In this document: in pieces, positions 18,381 to 27,466 of the stretch | Layout: each line of letters starts with the position of its first letter | Numbering within the stretch: position 1 is the stretch's first letter | Assembly: GCA_022823165.1 (NCBI GenBank) | Contig: JAJDXR010000019.1 | Location: 1 to 64,000 of the forward strand | Reading direction: 5' to 3' | Length of the DNA: 64,000 bases | DNA from: Anaerolineae bacterium | Lineage (GTDB): Bacteria; Chloroflexota; Anaerolineae; Aggregatilineales; Phototrophicaceae | Made by a program: the position numbers and the translations under genes | Notes under the pieces: generated by a model | Seen by the model: only the letters and a program-made list of their open reading frames with translations | What the model was told of the DNA's origin: nothing | Database searches by the model: none

Positions 18381-19274
18381 TTAAGCCTCGGGCTGGCGAA
18401 AGTCAAAGACGCCGTCGCGCATAGCCCAGCGCAAGCCATTGTCGCTGATCAGCGCATCATCCACCCAGCGCAGCGATGAGCCGCTTACCGGGCAGCGCAA
18501 AAGGTCGAGCGGGTCCTCAGAATCCAGCAGCGAAGCGGCAACCGGTTTGTCCAGTTGCAAGTCGAGGAAGATACTCGGCGAAATCGTCCAGCCGGTAAGT
18601 TGCAGCGCGCGGTCGCCCAGCATCAGCAGCGATGTCGGCAGCGCCCGCTTGAGCAGGCCGAGGCGCAGCCAGGACACCGGCACGGTCCGGCGTAGAGCGA
18701 AGCCAAGATTCAGCACCTGTTCGCGAATATATTCCGGGTGGAAATTGAAGTTTAGCTCGACGAATTCGACCGGCTCCAGCGTGAAGGGATTCCAATCGTT
18801 GCTGCCGGCAATATGGCGCAGCATCGCCTTAAAATTGCATTTGTTGGCGTATTCCAATATGAACGCGCCCGAATCCGCCAGGGCATTCCGGATTTGGCCC
18901 AGAACGGCGGGCACATTTTCGAAATGATGGATGACGCGAATCATGATGGCGGCGTCAAAGGCGCAAGCCTGAAAGGGCATCCGGTAGGCGTCCGCCGCCA
19001 CATACAAGAAGCCGTCATCGCCGTAGCGGCTGCGCGCGTACTGCAACTGCTCCAGTGAATAATCCAGCAAGACTACTTGCCGGAACATACGATACTCGCC
19101 GGACAGTCGGCCGAAGCCGGCGCCGATTTCCAGCAGCCGGCGCCCGGACCGGGGCAGCAGACTCGCCAGAACACGTCGTTCGACCGCATCTTCGTACCCG
19201 CGCCCCTGCCCCTCCCAGAAGTCCTGCCGGTAGGTCGAATCGCCATAGTCGCAGATGCGATGTCCGTCACTCAT
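18381..19274 (-). CDS. Class I SAM methyltransferase with Trm112-like C-terminal domain
   Basis: 297 aa. The N-terminal part is a Rossmann methyltransferase: motif I LLEIGAGFGRLSGEY, then VVLLDYSLEQLQYAR and a post-I block CAFDAAIMIRVIHHFEN. The last 45 residues (DLLRCPVSGSSLRWVDDALI to the end) look like a Trm112p-type small domain with a single Cys, so the zinc-ribbon form has decayed. The substrate is unknown. It sits 17 bp downstream of metK on the same strand, which could supply its SAM. Confidence 0.82.
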   Translation of the reverse strand: MSDGHRICDYGDSTYRQDFWEGQGRGYEDAVERRVLASLLPRSGRRLLEIGAGFGRLSGEYRMFRQVVLLDYSLEQLQYARSRYGDDGFLYVAADAYRMPFQACAFDAAIMIRVIHHFENVPAVLGQIRNALADSGAFILEYANKCNFKAMLRHIAGSNDWNPFTLEPVEFVELNFNFHPEYIREQVLNLGFALRRTVPVSWLRLGLLKRALPTSLLMLGDRALQLTGWTISPSIFLDLQLDKPVAASLLDSEDPLDLLRCPVSGSSLRWVDDALISDNGLRWAMRDGVFDFRQPEA

Positions 19275-19291
19275 GAGCCAGCTGCCACCCC

Positions 19292-20506
19292 TTAAGCCAG
19301 CCCGGCTGAACGGCGCAAGGTTTCCGCAATATCGGCGCGCTCCCAGGGAACGCTGATATCTTCGCGGCCGAAGTGCCCGTAAGCCGCCACTTGCTTATAG
19401 ATTGGCCGCCGCAAGCCCAAGTCGCGGATGATGGCGGCGGGACGCAAATCAAAGTGCCGCTCAATCAGCGCTTTCAGGTTTTCGTCGCCTATACGACCGG
19501 TTCCGAAGGTCTCAACCGCCAGCGAAGTCGGTTCGGCGCGGCCGATGGCGTAGGATACTTGCAATTCGAAGCGATCGGCCAAGCCGGCTTTGACCACATT
19601 CTTGGCCACGTAGCGCGCCATGTAGGCCGCGCTGCGATCGACCTTGGTCGCGTCTTTGCCCGAGAATGCGCCGCCGCCATGCCGCGCCACGCCGCCGTAG
19701 GTATCGACGATAATTTTGCGCCCGGTCAGGCCGGCGTCTCCCAGCGGACCGCCGGTGACGAAGCGACCGGTGGGATTGATAAAGTAGCGTGTCTCCTCGT
19801 CGACTAATTCCGCCGGCGCCACATCAGGGATGATGCGCTCGATAATCTGGCGGCGTATCTCCGCCTGCGATATGTCGGGCGCGTGCTGGGTCGAGATGAC
19901 AACCGTGTCCACCCGCCGCGGTTTTCCGCAATGGTACTCCACTGTGACCTGGCTTTTGGCGTCCGGTCGCAGCCAGGCCAGCTCGCCGCGCTTGCGGGCT
20001 GCGGCCAGCCGGCTGGTCAGGCCATGCGCCAGCGACACCGTCAGCGGCATCAGCTCGGGGGTTTCGTCGCAAGCGAAGCCGATCATCATGCCCTGATCGC
20101 CGGCGCCGGTGGCTTCGACATCGACGCCGGCGTCATCGCCTTCGCGCGCTTCCAGAGCCCTGTCCACACCCTGCTTGATATCGGCCGATTGCTCCTTGAC
20201 CGAGATCAGAACGCCGCAGGTGTCCGCATCGAAGCCGTAATCGGCTCGTGTGTAGCCGATCTCCCTGACCGTGTCTCGGACGATATTTTCCATATCGACG
20301 TAAGCGCTGGTTGTGATCTCTCCCATGACGACAACCAAGCCAGTAGTAGTGGCCACTTCGCAAGCCACGCGCGCCATGGGATCTTGCCGCAAGATGGCGT
20401 CCAGGATGGCGTCGCTGATCTGGTCGCACATTTTGTCCGGATGCCCTTCTGAAACTGACTCCGATGTGAACAGATATTTGGGGGATGTCATGAAGGTGGT
20501 CGTCAT
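19292..20506 (-). CDS. metK: S-adenosylmethionine synthetase
   Basis: 404 aa from the ATG at 20506, which has AAGGA 6 nt upstream; the frame is open nine codons further. All three MetK domains are present: N-terminal [20 protein letters not shown], the central [16 protein letters not shown], and the C-terminal [20 protein letters not shown]. It makes SAM from methionine and ATP. A SAM-I riboswitch and a transcription terminator precede it on the same strand, so it is repressed when SAM is abundant. Confidence 0.97.
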   Translation of the reverse strand: MTTTFMTSPKYLFTSESVSEGHPDKMCDQISDAILDAILRQDPMARVACEVATTTGLVVVMGEITTSAYVDMENIVRDTVREIGYTRADYGFDADTCGVLISVKEQSADIKQGVDRALEAREGDDAGVDVEATGAGDQGMMIGFACDETPELMPLTVSLAHGLTSRLAAARKRGELAWLRPDAKSQVTVEYHCGKPRRVDTVVISTQHAPDISQAEIRRQIIERIIPDVAPAELVDEETRYFINPTGRFVTGGPLGDAGLTGRKIIVDTYGGVARHGGGAFSGKDATKVDRSAAYMARYVAKNVVKAGLADRFELQVSYAIGRAEPTSLAVETFGTGRIGDENLKALIERHFDLRPAAIIRDLGLRRPIYKQVAAYGHFGREDISVPWERADIAETLRRSAGLA

Positions 20507-20612
20507 GTCTTTCCTTTCTGACCCGCTCGACAACTGCCGCTCCCGGCATAGGGCGCTCAGTCCGTCATGGGCCGCCTGCGGGATTCTAGCGTTTCCGCGA
20601 TGGCGGCAGACA

Positions 20613-20634
20613 ACAAAAAACGCCTTGCAAGGCA
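20613..20634 (-). terminator. Riboswitch-controlled terminator before metK
   Basis: On the minus strand, GCCTTGCAAGGC (complement of 20622-20633) with an upstream CGCCT able to pair with AGGCG is followed by GTTTTTTG. It lies 30-50 nt after the riboswitch P1 stem and about 105 nt before metK. This placement is the usual attenuation layout for SAM-I. The exact pairing, and which upstream bases form the antiterminator, cannot be resolved by eye. Confidence 0.7.
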
Positions 20635-20662
20635 GCGGGCGTAGGCGCAGTTCACTCTCTTA

Positions 20663-20770
20663 CGCTCATCTGCCAGAGTATCCACTCTGCCGGACTTAGC
20701 ACCGTCCCTGAAACTTCGGGGGTTGCCGCGAGATCAATGAGCCGGTTCTCTCACTCGCTCTTGATGAGTG
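20663..20770 (-). promoter_or_regulatory. SAM-I (S-box) riboswitch upstream of metK
   Basis: Minus-strand sequence shows the S-box core: CTCATCAAGAG opening P1 (complement of about 20758-20768), GAACCGGCTC, the conserved GCGGCAACC, GGTGCTAAGTCCGGCAGA and the closing GATGAG (complement of 20665-20670), which pairs with the opening CTCATC. Together with an adjacent terminator and metK downstream, this is a confident call. Ligand binding would stop transcription of metK. Confidence 0.94.
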
Positions 20771-20799
20771 CCGCGAGCAATTCAGCCGCGACTTATGAC

Positions 20800-20827
20800 A
20801 TTATAGCATAGCTGAAGTCCGCCGCAA
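20800..20827 (-). promoter_or_regulatory. Predicted metK leader promoter
   Basis: Minus strand has a perfect TATAAT (complement of 20800-20805). A TTGCGG (complement of 20822-20827) lies 16 bp upstream. The start point would fall about 25 nt before the riboswitch, as expected. Confidence 0.65.
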
Positions 20828-20896
20828 GCAATCGACGACTAAATGGACACCTGCGTCGCGTCCTTCGGTTGCGCTCGTTGCCTGAATGGTCTGCTC

Positions 20897-21571
20897 TTAT
20901 TTCGGGGTGGAGCGCTGCACGTGCATCAGGAATTCGTTGCGCGTATCCTGGTTGTACCTGAAATCGCCCAGCATGGCGCTGGTGGTCATGTTGGCGCCGT
21001 GCTTCTTCACACCGCGAATCGTCGAGCACAGATGCCGCGCTGTCATCACCACGGCGACGCCTCTGGGATCGAGCACCTCGACCAGAAACTCGGCGATCTG
21101 GCGCGTCAGACGCTCCTGCACTTGCAAACGGAGGGAAAACATGTCGACGATGCGGGGAATTTTGCTTAGTCCGATCACCTTGTGTTTGGGCAAGTAAGCC
21201 ACGTGCGCGTGACCGATGAATGGTAACAAGTGGTGCTCGCACAAGCTGTAATACTCGATATTGCTGACAATGACCATATCATCGTACTCAATATCGAAGA
21301 CGGCGTTGTTGACCAAGCTGACCGGATCCGTCGTGTATCCGCTTACCAATTCTTGATAGGCTTTGGCAACGCGCTTGGGAGTATCCAGCAAGCCCTGCCG
21401 GTTAGGATCTTCACCGATGGCGCGCAGCAGACCTGCTACCGAGTCTTGCACGGCGGCTTGGTCCACAGGCGATGCGTCCAGACCAAAGCGGTTCAGCAAT
21501 TCCGATGATTCGAGTTTCGCCTGGATCCCGTTTTCCAAACCGGCTGGCGCCGTCGTTTCATGTCTGCCCAT
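20897..21571 (-). CDS. folE: GTP cyclohydrolase I
   Basis: 224 aa, FolE type I. Zinc and active-site residues are in [18 protein letters not shown] (Cys-Glu-His-His) and [34 protein letters not shown] is the family's N-terminal block. It opens GTP to dihydroneopterin triphosphate for folate or pterin synthesis. Within Chloroflexota this could also feed other pterins. A promoter with perfect -10 lies 90 bp upstream. It is independent of metK, which is downstream. Confidence 0.96.
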   Translation of the reverse strand: MGRHETTAPAGLENGIQAKLESSELLNRFGLDASPVDQAAVQDSVAGLLRAIGEDPNRQGLLDTPKRVAKAYQELVSGYTTDPVSLVNNAVFDIEYDDMVIVSNIEYYSLCEHHLLPFIGHAHVAYLPKHKVIGLSKIPRIVDMFSLRLQVQERLTRQIAEFLVEVLDPRGVAVVMTARHLCSTIRGVKKHGANMTTSAMLGDFRYNQDTRNEFLMHVQRSTPK

Positions 21572-21660
21572 TACAAGTACGCCTCATCCCGTGGCCGTCA
21601 ATGCCTATTGAGCGCGCGATTCCGCGCCCAAGCGCGGCCCAAATCAGCCAGATTGCCAAC

Positions 21661-21690
21661 ATTATAAGCGCATAGACAATACTAACGCAA
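21661..21690 (-). promoter_or_regulatory. Predicted folE promoter
   Basis: Minus strand TATAAT (complement of 21661-21666) with TTGCGT (complement of 21685-21690) after an 18-bp spacer, about 90 bp before the folE start. The -10 is perfect, the -35 matches at TTG only. Confidence 0.6.
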
Positions 21691-21835
21691 TGTTAATTTG
21701 TTAACGGGAGTAGTGAATAGGCGGTTATGACAGACTGCGCCGAGCGATCAGACCGGTGGACTTTCCACTGACGCCATTTTCCCAGTTAGGCTAAAATGGC
21801 TGTAGAAAGACATTGCGCCTGGCACAGGAGCAGAT

Positions 21836-22489
21836 ATGGCGAATTCAAATTTGATCACGCTTGCCCAGCCGCGATCGGCCGCTGCTGAAGCCTACCGCAG
21901 TCTGCGCACCAATCTGATGTTCAGCAGCGTGGAAGCCCCCATCCGCACCCTGCTCGTGACATCGGCCGCTCGAGACGATCAAAAGAGTATTACGCTGGCG
22001 AATCTGGCCGTCACCTTTGCGCAAGGCGGCAACAAGACCATCCTGGTGGACGCCGATTTGCGTCAGCCGCAGCAGCACGACATCTGGGGCCTCAAGAGCA
22101 GCCGCGGTCTCAGCGGCATGATGCTGGACGACGCGGCGATAACGGACCCGCCGGCGCAGACCAGCGAGGTCGACAATCTGCAAATCGTGACGGCGGGGGA
22201 GCTGCCGCCTAATCCGGCTGATTTACTGGGCGGCAAACGCATGGACGCCATCATCGCGGCGTTGACGCAGCAAGCGGATTATGTGCTCTTTGACAGTCCG
22301 CCGATTTTGGCTGCCACGGACGCCGCGCTCCTGGGCATCAAATTGGACGGCGCTCTGCTGGCGATACGCGCCGGCGACACGCGCCGCGATCATACGGCAC
22401 AGGCGCGCCAGGCTCTGGAACGGGTGCATGTGCGAATTGTGGGCGCCGTGCTGACCAACGCGCCGCGCGAGAACCGGGTCGCCTATTGA
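21836..22489 (+). CDS. BY-kinase-like (CpsD/CapB) ATPase with degenerate P-loop
   Basis: 217 aa. The family pattern is clear: AEAYRSLRTNLMFSS at 17-31, Walker A' ILVDADLRQP at 69-78, and Walker B YVLFDSPPI at 149-157. The Walker A site, expected as S-x-x-P-G-E-G-K-S-T, instead reads SAARDDQKSI (43-52): both glycines are replaced and only Lys50-Ser51 remain. There is no C-terminal tyrosine cluster, just a final Tyr. It may be an inactive regulator of polysaccharide export. It opens the glycan operon, with the Wzz-like partner at its far end (29311). Confidence 0.85.
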   Translation: MANSNLITLAQPRSAAAEAYRSLRTNLMFSSVEAPIRTLLVTSAARDDQKSITLANLAVTFAQGGNKTILVDADLRQPQQHDIWGLKSSRGLSGMMLDDAAITDPPAQTSEVDNLQIVTAGELPPNPADLLGGKRMDAIIAALTQQADYVLFDSPPILAATDAALLGIKLDGALLAIRAGDTRRDHTAQARQALERVHVRIVGAVLTNAPRENRVAY

Positions 22490-22613
22490 ACCCGACATTT
22501 GGGACCTTCACCCGCCGCGCCCCGGAATCCGCTGAGGCATTAGGCCGGGGCCGCTGTATAGGTCATCGGCGCGCCATAATGATTTCAGACCCCGGAAGGA
22601 GCGCATCACGACG

Positions 22614-23684
22614 ATGAAGGGACTGATCCTCAGCGGCGGCAAAGGCACACGTCTCTATCCGCTGACTTATACGCGGGCGAAACAACTAATTCCCGTGGCC
22701 AACAAGCCGGTGCTGGTGCGGGTCATCGAGGCAATCCGCGAAGCCGGCGTGCGCGAGGTTGGCATCGTGGTGGGCCATACCGCGCCCGAAATCAAAGAAG
22801 CGCTGGGCGATGGTTCGCAGTGGGATGTAGAGCTGTCCTATATCCCGCAAGTGAGCCCGGACGGGCTGGCGCACGCTGTTAAGATCTCGCGTGATTTCTT
22901 GGGCGACAGTCCATTTGTTATGTTCCTGGGCGACAATGTCATCGAAGGCGGCATCAGCAGCTTGATACGAGACTTCGCGGACAACAGCTGGAATAGCCAG
23001 ATTGTGCTCAAGGAAGTGGAGAATCCGTCGGCTTATGGGGTGGCGAAAATGCGCCCCGATGGCAGCATTGAAGCGCTGATTGAGAAGCCCGCTTCACCGC
23101 CGAGCAACTTGGCGCTGGTCGGCATCTATATGTTTGATCAGCGCATTTTTGAAGCCGTGGACGCTATTGAACCCTCCGCGCGCGGCGAGTATGAAATCAC
23201 GGACGCCATTCAGTGGCTGATTGACCACGGCTATACGGTTTTCCCGCATGTGCACGCCGGCTGGTGGATCGACACTGGCAAACCCACCGATATGCTCGAC
23301 GCCAACAGCCATGTGCTGGAGGAGTTGACGCCGACGGTGGCTGCGACGGCGCTTGTCGACGCCGACTCTGATGTTGACTCGCGCGTTACGCTGCAAGCCG
23401 GCGCCCGCATCAGCAACAGCATTATTCGCGGGCCGACGATTATCGGCCAGGGCACCCTCATCGAAAATAGCTACGTGGGTCCCTTCACCAGCATTTACCA
23501 TGGCTGCGCAATTTCCAATTGCGAGATCGAACGCAGCATCATCCTGGAAAACAGCCGCGTCATGGATGTCGACCGCACCTTGCGCGACAGCTTGATCGGC
23601 CGCAACGCCACAGTCCAGCGCAGCGGCAGCCGGCCAAGCGGCTTGAAGATGAATCTGGGCGACCACGGTACCTTATGGGTGTGA
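22614..23684 (+). CDS. rfbA: Glucose-1-phosphate thymidylyltransferase (long form)
   Basis: 356 aa, longer than the 290-aa RmlA, with a C-terminal left-handed beta-helix region (residues about 245-330) as in the RmlA-long/archaeal type. The nucleotide-binding N-terminus LILSGGKGTRLYPLTYTRAK is classic, followed by VMFLGDNVIEGGI and EKPASPPSNLALVGIYMFD. It makes dTDP-glucose from glucose-1-phosphate and dTTP. It starts the RmlA-B-D run. Confidence 0.91.
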   Translation: MKGLILSGGKGTRLYPLTYTRAKQLIPVANKPVLVRVIEAIREAGVREVGIVVGHTAPEIKEALGDGSQWDVELSYIPQVSPDGLAHAVKISRDFLGDSPFVMFLGDNVIEGGISSLIRDFADNSWNSQIVLKEVENPSAYGVAKMRPDGSIEALIEKPASPPSNLALVGIYMFDQRIFEAVDAIEPSARGEYEITDAIQWLIDHGYTVFPHVHAGWWIDTGKPTDMLDANSHVLEELTPTVAATALVDADSDVDSRVTLQAGARISNSIIRGPTIIGQGTLIENSYVGPFTSIYHGCAISNCEIERSIILENSRVMDVDRTLRDSLIGRNATVQRSGSRPSGLKMNLGDHGTLWV

Positions 23685-23715
23685 CCGCAACAGCGGACTG
23701 CATGGGACGGTTGGC

Positions 23716-24738
23716 ATGAAGAACATTTTGGTGACGGGCGGCGCAGGATTCATTGGCAGCGCCTTTGTGCGGCACATGGTCGGCAGCTACCCGGATTACA
23801 ACATTATCTGCTTTGACAAGCTAACCTACGCGGGCAATGTCGATAATTTGCTGCCGATAAGCGATGAGGAGAATTACCGCTTTGAGCGCGGCGATGTGGC
23901 TGATCGTACAGACGTCAGCCGGGCATTTAGCGAATATCGCATTGACACGGTCGTCAACTTTGCCGCTGAGACCCACGTCGATCGCAGCATCCTCGCCCCG
24001 GACGCCTTCATTCATACCGACGTCGTCGGCGTGTACATTTTGCTCGATGAAGGCAGAAAGCATGGCATCGAACGCTTCTGCCAGGTTTCCACCGACGAGG
24101 TCTATGGCGACATTGAAGACGGCTTGTCGCAGGAAAATGACCGATTCTTGCCCAACAGCCCCTACGCCGCCAGCAAAGCCTCCGGCGAGTTAATGGCTCG
24201 GGCTTATCATGTCACCTATGGCATGGACACCGTGATCACCCGCGGCAGCAACACCTATGGACCATATCAATACCCGGAGAAGCTGGTGCCCTTCTTCACC
24301 ACCGAAGCTATGGACAACCGTCCGCTGCCCTTATACGGCGACGGCAAGCAGATACGCGACTGGCTGCACGTCGATGACCACGCGCGCGGCGTCGACCGCG
24401 TTCTGCATGACGGCCTGGCGGGCGAAGCCTACAATCTCGCCGGGGAGAACCAGCGCTTCAACATCGATGTGACGGCGCGCATCCTGGATTTGCTGGGCAA
24501 GCCGGAAGCGCTGATTCGCCACGTCCCCGACCGCGAAGGGCACGACCGGCGTTATGCCATGTCGGCGGCAAAGGCGCGCGGCCTGGGCTGGCGCCGGCAG
24601 TTCGACTTCGAGACCGGGCTGGAGGCGACGGTGCGCTGGTATCAGAATAACGAATGGTGGTGGCGCAAGATCAAAACCGGCGAGTATCTCGACTATTATA
24701 AGCAGCAGTACGCCGAACGGCTGGCGGTCCAGGAATAA
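23716..24738 (+). CDS. rfbB: dTDP-glucose 4,6-dehydratase
   Basis: 340 aa extended SDR. NAD binding TGGAGFIGSAFVRHMV, the catalytic block VSTDEVYGDIEDG (Asp-Glu pair) and YAASKASGELM (Tyr-x3-Lys) are present, as is RGSNTYGPYQYPEKLVPFF. It converts dTDP-glucose to dTDP-4-keto-6-deoxyglucose. This product is needed both by RmlD here and by the WecE-like transaminase at 37754. Confidence 0.95.
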   Translation: MKNILVTGGAGFIGSAFVRHMVGSYPDYNIICFDKLTYAGNVDNLLPISDEENYRFERGDVADRTDVSRAFSEYRIDTVVNFAAETHVDRSILAPDAFIHTDVVGVYILLDEGRKHGIERFCQVSTDEVYGDIEDGLSQENDRFLPNSPYAASKASGELMARAYHVTYGMDTVITRGSNTYGPYQYPEKLVPFFTTEAMDNRPLPLYGDGKQIRDWLHVDDHARGVDRVLHDGLAGEAYNLAGENQRFNIDVTARILDLLGKPEALIRHVPDREGHDRRYAMSAAKARGLGWRRQFDFETGLEATVRWYQNNEWWWRKIKTGEYLDYYKQQYAERLAVQE

Positions 24739-24795
24739 GCCAGCCGCGCATGTAGAGAGCGCCGCGATGAAGCCCGATGAGTCGGCAGGTTGCCC

Positions 24796-25656
24796 ATGCG
24801 AGCCTTGATCACCGGCGGCGCCGGACGGCTGGGTCGTCAGCTTGAACGCCTGCTCAACGCGAATCACGACGTCATCACGACGGACATTGCGGGTGATGTC
24901 AACGTCAAGGTCGACTTGACGGATTACGATGCTTGCCGCCGTTTGATCCAAGACTCTAGGCCGGCCATCGTTTTGCATGCGGCCGCCTGGACCGATGTCG
25001 ATGGCTGCGCGCGCGATCCACAGCAGGCGCTGACGGTGAACGGGCTGGCGACCGCTCACCTGGCCGCCCTGACAGCGAGCCGCGGCCTTCCCATGCTCTA
25101 TATCAGCAGCAACGAAGTTTTCGATGGCGCGCTGGGCCGCCCGTACAGCGAATATGACCGGCCCAATCCAATCAACCCTTACGGCTACAGCAAGCGCTAC
25201 GGCGAGCGCGCGCTTGCGCAGGTCAATCCTCGGCACTACATCGTGCGCACGGCTTGGCTCTTCGCTCACGGCGGCGGCAACTTCATTCAGGCTATTCTCG
25301 CTGCTGCCGGCGCCGGGAAAACGCTGCGGGTTGTCACCAATGAAGTCGCCAACCCCACCTATGCCACGGACCTGGCCGCCGCCCTTGCCGACTTGATCGA
25401 GAGCGAACGCTTCGGCAGCTACCACCTGGTTAATGAAGGCGCGGTCAGTCGCTGGCAATTCGCGCGCGCGATCCTCGATTGCGCCGGCTACGCGGAGACG
25501 CCTATCGAGCGCATCAGCCGGCATGAGTGGCGGCGCCCCTCCTTGCCGCCGGAGCAGACTGCCTTGGCCAATGTCGCCGGCGCAAGCATCGGGCTTCGCC
25601 TGCGCCCCTGGCAGGAAGCCTTGCGCGCTTTTCTGGATGCCGAGGCCCCGTCTTAA
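24796..25656 (+). CDS. rfbD: dTDP-4-dehydrorhamnose reductase-like (RmlD)
   Basis: 286 aa from the ATG at 24796; a TTG two codons earlier is also in frame. NAD(P) motif ITGGAGRLGRQL, AAAWTDVDGCARDPQQAL (the family's A-Y-T-x-VD region), YISSNEVFDGALGRPYSE and YGYSKRYGERAL (Tyr-x3-Lys) place it in RmlD. It would complete dTDP-rhamnose after RmlC, but no RmlC epimerase is in this window. The stop overlaps the next ATG (TAATG). Confidence 0.9.
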   Translation: MRALITGGAGRLGRQLERLLNANHDVITTDIAGDVNVKVDLTDYDACRRLIQDSRPAIVLHAAAWTDVDGCARDPQQALTVNGLATAHLAALTASRGLPMLYISSNEVFDGALGRPYSEYDRPNPINPYGYSKRYGERALAQVNPRHYIVRTAWLFAHGGGNFIQAILAAAGAGKTLRVVTNEVANPTYATDLAAALADLIESERFGSYHLVNEGAVSRWQFARAILDCAGYAETPIERISRHEWRRPSLPPEQTALANVAGASIGLRLRPWQEALRAFLDAEAPS

Positions 25657-26606
25657 TGGCCCCCGAAAGCTTTGCCGTTGTCATTCCCAATTGGAACGGC
25701 AAGCGATTTCTCGCGGTCTGTCTGGATTCGCTGCGGCGGCAAACTCGGCCCGATATCACGGTCATCATCGTCGACAATGCCTCCAGCGATGGCTCGCAAG
25801 CATTCCTGCGCGCCCGCTATCCCGAAGTTTGCCTTATCGAGTTGCCTGAGAATCAAGGCTTTGCCGGGGCTTGCAACATCGGCATTGCAGCCGCCAACTG
25901 CGATATCATCGCCCTGCTGAATAACGATACCGAAGTGGACGAGCGCTGGGCGGACGAAGTGGTCACGGCATTTTCCGCGCGACCGGAAGCCGGCATCGTC
26001 GCCAGCAAGATGCTGCTTTTCGATCAGCGCGATCGTTTTCATACGGCCGGCGATTTCTTTACTGTCGACGGCCGCGCCGGCAATCGCGGCGCCTGGGAGC
26101 TGGACACGGGGCAGTACGACCGCGGCGAATATGTCTTCTCGGCCTGCGGCGGCGCGGCCGCCTATCGTCAGTCGATGCTGGCCGAGACCGGCGCGCTGGA
26201 TCAGGATTTTTTCTTCTTGCTTGAAGATGTGGACCTGGCCTGGCGGGCTCAGCTGGCCGGTTACCGGGTGTGGTATGAGCCGGGCGCTGTCGTCTATCAT
26301 CATCTCTCGGCAACCGGCGGCGGCGCAACCGCCAGCTACTTCGACGGTCGCAACGGCATCTGGTTGCTGGCGAAGAATCTGCCGGCCAGCTTGCTGCGCA
26401 AATACGCCGGGCGTATTCTAGCGCGGCAGATCGCTCTGGCCTGGGCTGCGCTCAAAGCCTGGCGCGGGCGAGAGGCGCGGGCGCGGCTGCGAGGTATGCT
26501 GCGCGGACTGATGACACTGCCCGTCGCCCTGAAAAAGCGCCGGCAAGCGCAAGCAATGAAACGAGTTTCAGATGAGTACCTGGACAGCATGTTGACGCGG
26601 ACCTAG
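25656..26606 (+). CDS. Family 2 glycosyltransferase (rhamnosyltransferase-like)
   Basis: 316 aa. The start ATG overlaps the rfbD stop; a longer open frame upstream is an overlap with rfbD. GT-A features are VVIPNWNGKRFLAVCLDSL, NQGFAGACNIGIAAA, the LLNNDTEVDERW DxD-like motif and EDVDLAWRAQLAGYRVWYEP (the ED-x-D-x-xWR block). C-terminal helices are Arg-rich, suggesting membrane association. Being next to rfbD suggests rhamnose transfer; this is inference. Confidence 0.88.
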   Translation: MAPESFAVVIPNWNGKRFLAVCLDSLRRQTRPDITVIIVDNASSDGSQAFLRARYPEVCLIELPENQGFAGACNIGIAAANCDIIALLNNDTEVDERWADEVVTAFSARPEAGIVASKMLLFDQRDRFHTAGDFFTVDGRAGNRGAWELDTGQYDRGEYVFSACGGAAAYRQSMLAETGALDQDFFFLLEDVDLAWRAQLAGYRVWYEPGAVVYHHLSATGGGATASYFDGRNGIWLLAKNLPASLLRKYAGRILARQIALAWAALKAWRGREARARLRGMLRGLMTLPVALKKRRQAQAMKRVSDEYLDSMLTRT

Positions 26607-26728
26607 CAGCAGCCGCAATTTCCTGACAGCTGAGACCAACGCTCCTATGTGTACATTTGCTTGTTCTGGACTATGATAAACCCTGCAAGAGTCGAAATGT
26701 TCCAATGCCGCCGTCCGGAGAAGCGTTT

Positions 26729-27466
26729 TTGAGCAATCCATTTCTGAGCATTGTGATTCCAGCGCACAATGAGGCGGGGCGCCTGCCGCCCAGCCTGGAG
26801 CAGATCAACCATTTCCTGGATCAACAGGATTATGCGGCTGAGGTCATCATTGTCGAGAACGGCAGCATTGACCGGACCTATGAAGTTGCGCAAGAGGCAG
26901 CGCGCGAAACCGACCGAATCCGCGTGATACAGTCGCCGGAAGGCATCCGCGGCAAAGGCCTGGCGGTCAAGCAAGGCATGCTGGCGGCGACCGGCGACTG
27001 GCGTTTCATCTGCGATGCGGATCTGTCCATGCGCATTGAGGATTTGGCCAGCTTTCTGCCGCCGGAGACCACCGGCTACGACATTGTCATCGCCAGCCGG
27101 GAAGCGCCGGGCGCGGTGCGTGTGGCGGAGCCTGAATATAGACACATCATGGGCCGGGTCGCCACCTTCATCATCAAGTTGACCGCGCTGCCTGACTATG
27201 AAGATACTCAGTGCGGTTTCAAGCTCTTCAGCGCCACTGTGGCGGAAGATTTGTTCCAGGCGCAGCGGATGAATGGCATCGGCTTTGACGTCGAGTTGCT
27301 GTTTATCGCCAAGCGCCGCGGCTACCGCGTCAAAGAGCTGCCGGTTACCTGGTATTACGATCCCTATTCCACTATGCGCCTCTGGGACGATTCAGTCAAG
27401 CTGCTGCGCGAAATCTGGGAGATCCGCCGCAACTGGCGCCTGGGACTCTATGAGCGGGTCCAGTAA
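26729..27466 (+). CDS. Family 2 glycosyltransferase, dolichyl-phosphate glucosyltransferase-like
   Basis: 245 aa from a TTG at 26729 with GGAG 8 nt upstream; an ATG at 26705 is the alternative but lacks a ribosome site. GT-A pattern: LSIVIPAHNEAGRLPPSL, IVENGSIDRTYEVA, the acidic motif ICDADLSMRIEDL, and DTQCGFKLFSATVAEDLF (typical of DPG-synthase-like GT2). The C-terminus lacks obvious membrane helices, so it probably acts at the membrane face on a polyprenyl-phosphate acceptor. It overlaps rnhB by 17 nt. Confidence 0.87.
   Translation: MSNPFLSIVIPAHNEAGRLPPSLEQINHFLDQQDYAAEVIIVENGSIDRTYEVAQEAARETDRIRVIQSPEGIRGKGLAVKQGMLAATGDWRFICDADLSMRIEDLASFLPPETTGYDIVIASREAPGAVRVAEPEYRHIMGRVATFIIKLTALPDYEDTQCGFKLFSATVAEDLFQAQRMNGIGFDVELLFIAKRRGYRVKELPVTWYYDPYSTMRLWDDSVKLLREIWEIRRNWRLGLYERVQ

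Noticed and set aside
24331-25524. 397-codon minus-strand frame over rfbB and rfbD
   Set aside because: Antisense of two well-identified enzymes; no family resemblance.
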